From the NCBI RefSeq assembly GCF_900100355.1, contig NZ_FNFH01000001.1:696963-760962 (forward strand): a stretch of DNA of 64,000 nucleotides. Direction: 5' to 3'. The notes beneath the pieces were generated by a model. That model saw only the letters and a list, made by a program, of their open reading frames with translations. It had not been told where the DNA came from and did not search any database. The stretch comes from Microbulbifer yueqingensis (lineage in GTDB: Bacteria > Pseudomonadota > Gammaproteobacteria > Pseudomonadales > Cellvibrionaceae). Both the position numbers and the translations under genes were made by a program. Below are positions 57,735-64,000 of this stretch, piece by piece; position 1 is the stretch's first letter, and every line of letters begins with the position of its first letter.

Positions 57735-57763
57735 AAAAAGGCGACCGGCCCACGCCGGTCGCC
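57735..57763 (-). terminator. Rho-independent terminator of the aceEF operon
   Basis: On the minus strand, 18 bases past the aceF stop, a perfect 10-bp stem GGCGACCGGC-GTGG-GCCGGTCGCC is followed by TTTTT (57739-57735). Confidence 0.93.
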
Positions 57764-57781
57764 CGAAACGGTCACCCGTTT

Positions 57782-59461
57782 TTACAACAGCAGGCGGCGC
57801 ACGTCTGCCAGCATGCTGACGAGGTAGGTCAGGAAGCGGCCGGCATCACCGCCATTCACGGCGCGGTGATCGTAGGACAGTGCCAGCGGCAACATCTTCC
57901 GCGGCACGAACTCCTGGCCATTCCATTCCGGTCGCACCGCGAGCCTGGACACGCCGAGGATACCCACCTCGGGCGAATTGACGATGGGCGTAAAGCCGGT
58001 ACCGCCGATAGCCCCCAGGCTTGAAATGGTAAAGCAGGCGCCCTGCATATCCCGGGGCTTCAGCTTGCCATCGCGGGCGGCTGCCGCCATGGCACTGGCT
58101 TCCTCAGCCAGCTCGTACAGCCCCTTCTTGTCCACGTCGCGGATGACCGGCACCACCAGCCCCTTGGGCGTATCGACGGCCATGCCAATGTGCACGTAAT
58201 CCTTGCGCACGATGTGCTCGCCGTCGTTGTGCAGCGACACATTGAAGCTTGGCTCCGCACGCAGGGCGGCGGCAGCCGCCTTCAGCAGGAACGGTACCGG
58301 TGTCAGCTTCACGCCGCGTTTTTCGGCTTCCGCTTTCATGGACTTGCGGAAATCCTCCAGCTCGGTGATATCCGCATCGTCGAACTGGGTGACGTGGGGC
58401 ACATTGAGCCAGTTGCGAGCCATATTGGCAGCAGTGAGCTTGTGAATCTTGCTCATCGGCTCGACATCGACCGGGCCGAACTGGCTGAAGTCGATTTCCG
58501 GCATCTTGGCGATACCCAGGCCACCGCCGACACCTACGGCACCGCTCTCAGCCTTCTTCACCTGCTCCTTGATATAGGCGTGCAGATCGTCCTTGGTGAC
58601 GCGGTTGCGCGGGCCGGACGGCTTCACCTTGGTCAGGGTGACGCCCAGTTCCCGTGCCAGCTTGCGCACTGCCGGGCCGGCATACACTTCCGCGGCGGCG
58701 GTCAGGTCGCGCTCCAGGGAATGATCCTTCTGCGGCGCGGCGGGCGGCTCGGTGGTGGCGCCGGACTCCGGCGCCGGAGTGCTGGCCGGTTCCTCCCTGG
58801 GCGCTTCCTTTTTCTCGGGCTTTTTTTCGGCCTTGGCCGCGGGCGCGCCGCCGGATACCACTTTCATCACACCCAGCTTGTCGCCAGTGGAAACCTTGTC
58901 ACCTTCCTTGACGTCGATGGAAACCACGGTGCCGGCGAAAGGTGCCGGCACGTCCATGGAGGCCTTGTCACCTTCCACGACGATCAGGGAATCCCCCTCG
59001 GCCACCTCATCGCCCGCCTGCACGCTGATCTCGATCACGTCCACGGCATCGGCGCCGCCCAGGTCGGGCACGGTTACGGTCTCTTCCTTTTCCTCGCCGC
59101 CGGTCGCAGGTGCCTCTTCCTCTTCAGCCTGGCCGGATTCATCGGCCGGCTGGTCCCCTGACGATTCTTCCGACTCCTCCTCCGCGGCCGACTCCTCTTC
59201 GGCCGCACCGCTGTCGTCACCGGCATCGGTTTCAATCTCACCGATTACATCGCCCTCGGAGACCTGGTCGCCCTCGGACACGGAAATACTGAGGATCTTG
59301 CCGGCGTATGGCGCCGGCACGTCCATGGAGGCCTTGTCGCCCTCCACGACGATCAGGGAATCCTCTTCCGCAACAGTGTCCCCCACCGCTACGGAAATTT
59401 CGATCACATCTACCTGATCGGCACCGCCGAGATCAGGCACCTTAATGACTTGTTTTGCCAT
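57782..59461 (-). CDS. aceF: Pyruvate dehydrogenase E2, dihydrolipoamide acetyltransferase
   Basis: 559 residues. Two lipoyl domains (about 4-75 and 128-200, each with lysine in EGDKASMDVPAP) are joined by acidic and Pro/Ala-rich linkers. A peripheral-subunit-binding domain (AGPAVRKLARELGVTLTKVKPSGPRNRVTKDDL) and catalytic core with DHRAVNGGDAGRF follow. E. coli has three lipoyl domains, this has two. It transfers acetyl to CoA in the PDH complex. 27 bases after aceE; AAGGAAGG before the ATG. A terminator follows. Confidence 0.95.
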   Translation of the reverse strand: MAKQVIKVPDLGGADQVDVIEISVAVGDTVAEEDSLIVVEGDKASMDVPAPYAGKILSISVSEGDQVSEGDVIGEIETDAGDDSGAAEEESAAEEESEESSGDQPADESGQAEEEEAPATGGEEKEETVTVPDLGGADAVDVIEISVQAGDEVAEGDSLIVVEGDKASMDVPAPFAGTVVSIDVKEGDKVSTGDKLGVMKVVSGGAPAAKAEKKPEKKEAPREEPASTPAPESGATTEPPAAPQKDHSLERDLTAAAEVYAGPAVRKLARELGVTLTKVKPSGPRNRVTKDDLHAYIKEQVKKAESGAVGVGGGLGIAKMPEIDFSQFGPVDVEPMSKIHKLTAANMARNWLNVPHVTQFDDADITELEDFRKSMKAEAEKRGVKLTPVPFLLKAAAAALRAEPSFNVSLHNDGEHIVRKDYVHIGMAVDTPKGLVVPVIRDVDKKGLYELAEEASAMAAAARDGKLKPRDMQGACFTISSLGAIGGTGFTPIVNSPEVGILGVSRLAVRPEWNGQEFVPRKMLPLALSYDHRAVNGGDAGRFLTYLVSMLADVRRLLL

Positions 59462-59488
59462 GCTTCTGCCTTCCTTATCCGGCGTGCC

Positions 59489-62161
59489 TTACGCCAGGCG
59501 CGGGTTTGTTTTTTCCGGATCGATGTTCAGTTTCTTGATCGCGTCAGAAACTTCTTTTTCATCGATCACGCCCTGTTTTGCCAGGCCGTTGAGGGCGGCG
59601 ATAGCGACGTAATTGCGGTCCACCTCGAAGAAGCGGCGCAGCTGTTCGCGGCTGTCACTGCGACCGTAGCCATCGGTACCCAGCGTGGTCAGGTCGCCGT
59701 CGATAAACTCACGCAGCGGCTCGACATAGGAGCGGATATAGTCGGTGGAGGCAATCACCGGGTTTTCGTTACCGTCGAACTGCTCGGTAATCCACGCCTT
59801 GCGCGGCTTCTCGCCCGGATGCAGCATGTTCCAGCGTGCCACGTCCTGTCCCTCGCGGGCAGCCTCAGTGGCGGAAGTCAGGTTCCATATGTCGGAGGTC
59901 ACACCGAACTGGTCGGCGAGGATATCCGCAGCCGCGAGTACCTCGCGCAGGATGGTGCCGGCACCGATCAGCTGCACGTGTTTTTTGGCAGCCTTGCCCT
60001 TGCCCGGCTTCCGGGAGTTGCCTTCCAGCTTGTAAATACCGCGGATGATGCCCTCTTCCACGCCCTGCGGCATTTCCGGCTGGAGGTAGTTCTCGTTTTC
60101 GATGGTGATGTAGTAGAAGACATTCTTCCTGTCTTCGTACATTTCCTTGAGGCCCTGCCGGACAATCACGGCGAGGTCGTAGCCATAGGCCGGGTCGTAG
60201 CTCTTGCAGTTGGGGATGGTGGAGGACAGCACATGGCTGTGGCCATCCTGGTGCTGCAGGCCCTCGCCGTTCAGGGTGGTGCGGCCGGCGGTTGCCCCGA
60301 TCAGGAAGCCGCGCGCCTGCATGTCGCCGGCAGCCCAGGCCAGGTCGCCAATGCGCTGGAAGCCGAACATCGAGTAGTAGATGTAGAAGGGCACCATGGG
60401 CACGCCATGGTTGCTGTAGGCGGTGGCCAGTGCCATCCAGGCGGACATGGCGCCGGCCTCATTGATGCCCTCTTCGAGCACCTGGCCCTTCTTGTCTTCC
60501 TTGTAATACATGATCTGGCCGTGGTCGACCGGCGTGTACTTCTGCCCCTGGGATGAGTAAATACCCAGCTGGCGGAACAGGCCCTCCATACCGAAGGTGC
60601 GGGCTTCATCGGGCACGATGGGCGCCACGTTCTTGCCCATGTTCTTGTCTTTCACCAGCGCAGAGATCAGGCGCACGAACGCCATGGTGGTGGAGATTTC
60701 CCGGTCGCCGGAGCCCTTGGTCAGTGCACTGAAGGCATCCAGTCCCGGGATTTCCAGCTTCGCCACCTCGGTGCTGCGTGACGGCACCGGGCCACCCAGG
60801 CTCTTGCGGCGCTCGGCCATGTACTTCATCTCCGGGCTGTCCGGCGCCGGGCGATAGTACGGGACTTCCTCGATTTCCTTGTCGGTAATCGGGATGGCAA
60901 AGCGGTCGCGGAAGCGCTTCAGCGCCTCGGTGTCCATTTTCTTGACGTTGTGGGTATCCATCGCCGCTTCACCTGCGGCTCCCAGGCCATAACCCTTGAC
61001 GGTCTGCGCCAGGATCACGGTGGGCTTGCCCTTGCTGGCCATGGCCTCGGCATAGGCCGCGTAGACCTTGTAGGGGTCGTGGCCGCCGCGGTTCAGCTTC
61101 ATGATCTCGTCGTCGGACATGTCCTTGACCATCTCGAGCAGCTCCGGGTATTTGCCGAAGAAATGCTCGCGGGTATAGGCGCCGCCGTTGGCCTTGAAGT
61201 TCTGCATCTCGCCATCGACCACCTCGTCCATGACTTTCTGCAGCAGGCCCTTGTCGTCCTTCTCCAGCAGCGGGTCCCACAGCCGGCCCCACAGCACCTT
61301 GATCACGTTCCAGCCAGCGCCGCGGAAGACTCCCTCCAGTTCCTGGATAATCTTGCCGTTGCCCCGCACCGGGCCGTCCAGTCGCTGCAGGTTACAGTTG
61401 ACCACGAACACCAGGTTCTCGAGGTTTTCGCGGCCGGCCATGGAAATGGCACCCAGGGTTTCCGGCTCGTCACACTCACCGTCGCCCAGGAAGGCCCAGA
61501 CCTTGCGATCACCGCGCGGGGACAGCCCGCGGGCAGACAGGTAGCGCATGATGTGCGCCTGGTAGATGGCCTGGATCGGGCCCAGGCCCATGGATACGGT
61601 GGGGAACTGCCAGTACTCCGGCATCAGCCAGGGATGCGGGTAGGAGGACAGGCCGTTGCCGTTCACCTCGCGGCGGAAATTATCCAGCTGCTCCTCGTCG
61701 AAGCGGCCCTCCAGGTAAGAGCGGGCGTAAATGCCCGGGGCGCTGTGGCCCTGGAAGAAGATCAGGTCGCCCCGCTCCTCGCCCTCATTGCCGCGGAAGA
61801 AGTAGTTGAAGCCCACGTCGTAAAGGGTGGCGGCGGAAGAGAAGCTCGCAATATGGCCGCCCAGGCTGTCACTGTTGGAGTTTGCCCGCACCACCATGGC
61901 CAGCGCGTTCCAGCGGATCAGCGAGCGGATGCGGCGCTCCATGAAGAGGTCGCCCGGCATGCGCTTCTCGGCAGTGGGGGGAATGGTGTTGCGATAGGGC
62001 GTGGTGATTGCCGCGGGCAGCTTCACCCCCACATCGGTGGCGCGGTCAGACAGCTGCTTGAGGATGAACGCGGCACGCTCCTTGCCGCTGTAGCGGATCA
62101 CCGCCTGCAGCGCGTCCAGCCATTCCTGCGTTTCCTGGTTGTCGGTTTCTTCGTGCATCAA
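59489..62161 (-). CDS. aceE: Pyruvate dehydrogenase E1 component
   Basis: 890 residues, the homodimeric E1 typical of gammaproteobacteria (E. coli 887). The thiamine-diphosphate motif GDGECDEPETLGAISMAGRENLENLVFVVNCN is plain, with long stretches matching AceE throughout. It decarboxylates pyruvate and acetylates the E2 lipoyl groups. GAGGAGC precedes the ATG. A perfect palindrome resembling a FadR/PdhR-type operator lies about 310 bases upstream; no pdhR gene is in the window. Confidence 0.97.
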   Translation of the reverse strand: MMHEETDNQETQEWLDALQAVIRYSGKERAAFILKQLSDRATDVGVKLPAAITTPYRNTIPPTAEKRMPGDLFMERRIRSLIRWNALAMVVRANSNSDSLGGHIASFSSAATLYDVGFNYFFRGNEGEERGDLIFFQGHSAPGIYARSYLEGRFDEEQLDNFRREVNGNGLSSYPHPWLMPEYWQFPTVSMGLGPIQAIYQAHIMRYLSARGLSPRGDRKVWAFLGDGECDEPETLGAISMAGRENLENLVFVVNCNLQRLDGPVRGNGKIIQELEGVFRGAGWNVIKVLWGRLWDPLLEKDDKGLLQKVMDEVVDGEMQNFKANGGAYTREHFFGKYPELLEMVKDMSDDEIMKLNRGGHDPYKVYAAYAEAMASKGKPTVILAQTVKGYGLGAAGEAAMDTHNVKKMDTEALKRFRDRFAIPITDKEIEEVPYYRPAPDSPEMKYMAERRKSLGGPVPSRSTEVAKLEIPGLDAFSALTKGSGDREISTTMAFVRLISALVKDKNMGKNVAPIVPDEARTFGMEGLFRQLGIYSSQGQKYTPVDHGQIMYYKEDKKGQVLEEGINEAGAMSAWMALATAYSNHGVPMVPFYIYYSMFGFQRIGDLAWAAGDMQARGFLIGATAGRTTLNGEGLQHQDGHSHVLSSTIPNCKSYDPAYGYDLAVIVRQGLKEMYEDRKNVFYYITIENENYLQPEMPQGVEEGIIRGIYKLEGNSRKPGKGKAAKKHVQLIGAGTILREVLAAADILADQFGVTSDIWNLTSATEAAREGQDVARWNMLHPGEKPRKAWITEQFDGNENPVIASTDYIRSYVEPLREFIDGDLTTLGTDGYGRSDSREQLRRFFEVDRNYVAIAALNGLAKQGVIDEKEVSDAIKKLNIDPEKTNPRLA

Positions 62162-62631
62162 GTGCTCCTCGGCGATTTGTGCGACGTCGAGTCGGTCTCT
62201 GTTCTTTTTCAGATAGTTTCAGGCAATCGGGCGTAAACGGGCAAAAGTACCGCGCGGGCAGAAAATTGCTTCCTTTTTTCAGCAAAAGCGCCAATTTGCC
62301 GCCGTTCCTGGCGTAAATGCAGAGTCTAGTATTAGCGACTCCTGCAGCGGCGATAGAGGGTAGTCCTGTGCCAGCCTGCCGGCGTACTTGTCAAATTCTT
62401 CAGCGAAGCGGCCCCGTCCCGGGCCGCCTTCAGTGGCCAGCCGGTCAAGCGGGAGCCGGAGTGCGGGCGGGATTGTAGTATTACTACAAGTTTTTTTCCA
62501 GACAGGACATTTAGTAACAATTAAAACCAGTTTGCTAAACAATTATTCTCTTTATAGGGGCATTTCCGGAGTAAGTAGCGGCAAAAAAAAGGAAATCAAT
62601 TACAAAATGCAGTCCAAATTTGTCATTTGAG
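62162..62631 (-). promoter_or_regulatory. aceE upstream region with perfect 17-bp palindrome
   Basis: No gene in 470 bases; the region is partly AT-rich. TTGTAGTATTACTACAA at 62473-62489 is a perfect palindrome. It contains TAGT-N3-ACTA, matching the TNGT-N0-3-ACNA core bound by FadR-subfamily GntR regulators such as PdhR. TACAAT at its edge on the minus strand could double as a -10 element, though no good -35 is seen. A T-run beyond it on the plus strand also gives a terminator look, but no plus gene precedes it. Confidence 0.55.
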
Positions 62632-63213
62632 TCACGCTTCGTTATGGCCACCTTCGGGGAGATATTCGGCGAAGACGACAAAGCGCTGCGGTCCGCCGGC
62701 AACCAGGGCATCGAACGGATAGCAGGTCACCAGCATCAGGCCGGGACCGGCCAGTATGGGCAAGCGCTCGCGCCGGCTGTCCACCACACGGGTTTCCCGC
62801 ACCTGGTAATGGTGCCAGCGTCCATGGCGGTCCTGCAGACCGAGCCGCGCCCCGGCCCTGACCTTCCGCAGGGGACCGAAATGGGTATCGCGATGGGCGG
62901 CGATCACCGTGGTGCGCTCCGCCGATCCCGGCTCCCCCGAGTTCTCCACCAGGCCCGGCCCGAATGCCAGGGCCTGGCCGCTGCTGCCGGCCAGCACCAC
63001 CAGCGGGCGGCCTCCACCCAGCCGCAACCTCGCCACCGGCCAGGTATCCGCCCATGGCCAGGGCCGCACTACCTCCCCGTTATGCACCTGTCGCTGCCAG
63101 GCGGCATCGATCAGGTACTGCGCCAGCCTGGCCTTTGCTATCAGCCAGGCGGAATCGAATAGCAGCCAGGCGGCCGCCAGCACCAGCACCCCGGACCCCA
63201 GGCGGCGCACCAT
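62632..63213 (-). CDS. Class GN (Gram-negative) sortase
   Basis: 193 residues with an N-terminal membrane segment. The sortase catalytic His lies in TTVIAAHRDTHF, Cys in LMLVTCYPFDAL, and Arg is probably in the final GPQRFVVFAEY. Class GN sortases occur in marine proteobacteria and act on a single VIT/VWA-type target encoded next door. The ATG overlaps the target's stop (TGATG), so they are coupled. Acts at the inner membrane, cleaving a C-terminal signal. Confidence 0.92.
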   Translation of the reverse strand: MVRRLGSGVLVLAAAWLLFDSAWLIAKARLAQYLIDAAWQRQVHNGEVVRPWPWADTWPVARLRLGGGRPLVVLAGSSGQALAFGPGLVENSGEPGSAERTTVIAAHRDTHFGPLRKVRAGARLGLQDRHGRWHHYQVRETRVVDSRRERLPILAGPGLMLVTCYPFDALVAGGPQRFVVFAEYLPEGGHNEA

Positions 63214-64000
63214 CAGTTAACCCGCACCAGCAACCGCTCCAGCTCACCCCGGGCGCGCCCGGACGGCGCACGGCGCGGGTCCGGCAACCACCGACGCAGC
63301 CAGCGGCGCAACTGCCTGTTTACTGTCCCGCGCCAGCCCCGGCCGCGCCGCAACAGGCCGCCCAGGCCCAACAGCGCCAGGCCCAGGAGCAGCTGCCCAT
63401 AGAGTCCCGTTGCCGTGGCGGGATATGCCTGCTGTTGCAGTACCTGGCCGCGGGCCACCGCATTCGGCACCGCGCTGCTTGCGAGCGCCTCCCCTACCGG
63501 GCGCACGGGCTTTTCCTCGACCGCAACAAAGCTGGTGTAAGGGCTCGCCAACTGGAAAGCCAGTGCCAGCCCGAGGATCTGCGTACGCAGTTGCTGCCCG
63601 GCCGCACTCTGCTCCCCGACCGGCCGTTGCCGGTCGCGCAGCGCCTCGATACGGCGTCGCGCCCAGAGGCTGCCGAGTCCGCCCGAACCATCCTTGCCCC
63701 CGAGCTCCAGCTCGCGGTGGAACTGCCGGCCTGCAAGGCGACCGCTCACCCTCAGCTTGCCGGTGACATCGGCACCGCGGACCCTGGCCACCAGCCGCAG
63801 GGGTTCACCGCGATAAAGGTCTGGAATCTTCTTCGGGTAGGCATCTACATGCAGGCCGCGGGGCCAGGTCACCCGGAGGTCAGTCACCAGCGGGTTTTCC
63901 AGCTTGGAGAACAGGGCCTGCATCTGTGCCCCGACCTCACCCACATCGCCGATGGTGACCGATGCACCACGACCGAATTGCGCTGCCTTGCGCATGAAGT
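63213..64000 (-). CDS. Sortase target protein (VIT/VWA type), C-terminal part
   Basis: The reading frame is open to the window edge, so this is the last 262 residues of a longer protein. Near the C-terminus is YPATATG followed by a hydrophobic stretch (LYGQLLLGLALLGLGGLL) and arginines, the sorting signal expected for class GN sortase targets (P-x-T-A-T-G). Unusually, about 45 basic residues follow the hydrophobic stretch before the stop. The upstream VIT and VWA domains should lie beyond 64000. It is coupled to the sortase gene. Confidence 0.85.
   Translation of the reverse strand, partial: FMRKAAQFGRGASVTIGDVGEVGAQMQALFSKLENPLVTDLRVTWPRGLHVDAYPKKIPDLYRGEPLRLVARVRGADVTGKLRVSGRLAGRQFHRELELGGKDGSGGLGSLWARRRIEALRDRQRPVGEQSAAGQQLRTQILGLALAFQLASPYTSFVAVEEKPVRPVGEALASSAVPNAVARGQVLQQQAYPATATGLYGQLLLGLALLGLGGLLRRGRGWRGTVNRQLRRWLRRWLPDPRRAPSGRARGELERLLVRVN

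Noticed and set aside
62473-62497. Plus-strand rho-independent terminator (palindrome followed by T-run)
   Set aside because: No plus-strand gene lies upstream; the perfect palindrome fits an operator for aceE better.

Overview
The window is GC-rich, densely coded chromosome of a Gram-negative gammaproteobacterium. The gene order dnaX-ybaB-recR-rnd-ycgL-ycgN, the dapA-bamC-MBL hydrolase block, aceE-aceF, fabV, a class GN sortase and many long TonB-dependent receptors (TBDRs) together suggest a marine polymer- or peptide-scavenging member of the Cellvibrionales, Microbulbifer-like. That placement is inference from gene content; no rRNA or tRNA gene was seen.

Layout. 1-818: 3'-truncated MoxR ATPase (minus). 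950-7606: minus-strand housekeeping cluster from dnaX through recR and rnd to two membrane proteins. dnaX carries a complete-looking programmed -1 frameshift signal and a repeat-rich tau-only linker. 7852-12901: ECF sigma factor, FecR-type anti-sigma factor and an STN-domain receptor, the classical cell-surface signalling trio, with a 441-bp gap containing helically phased CCGGTC repeats. 13119-24147: two more receptors, then a methyltransferase, a TPR-sulfotransferase, a P-loop sulfotransferase-like protein and a beta-propeller protein that resembles an S9 peptidase without its catalytic domain. 24309-31288: MarC protein, a fourth receptor sharing its leader and signal peptide with the third, a transglutaminase/TPR lipoprotein and a POT peptide symporter.

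31519-36803: minus-strand housekeeping (TauE-like permease, MBL hydrolase, bamC, dapA, lpxL-like, DUF2789). 37207-39852: fifth receptor with a CRP-like site upstream. 39951-46507: aldo/keto reductase, a REPIN element, fabV, thioesterase, fatty acid hydroxylase, and a UspA-SulP pair. 46895-54218: periplasmic adaptor, ABC ATPase and two FtsX/MacB permeases, followed after a terminator by a sigma-54 response regulator and its histidine kinase. A textbook -24/-12 promoter and TGTCCG/CGGACA repeats lie in front of the adaptor, so the system probably controls its own export pump.

54502-57551: HiPIP, AraC regulator with candidate operator repeats, and small lipoproteins sharing a cysteine pattern. 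57782-62161: aceF and aceE, with a perfect 17-bp FadR/PdhR-like palindrome upstream. 62632-64000: class GN sortase and the C-terminal part of its presumed target.

How they work together: receptors bring in large ligands across the outer membrane, with POT and perhaps lipoproteins continuing uptake. The sulfotransferase/methyltransferase cluster is the least explained module. The sigma-54 ABC module and the cysteine lipoprotein family are the other parts with no obvious textbook role. Operator, promoter and frameshift calls rest on pattern reading by eye, not on computation.
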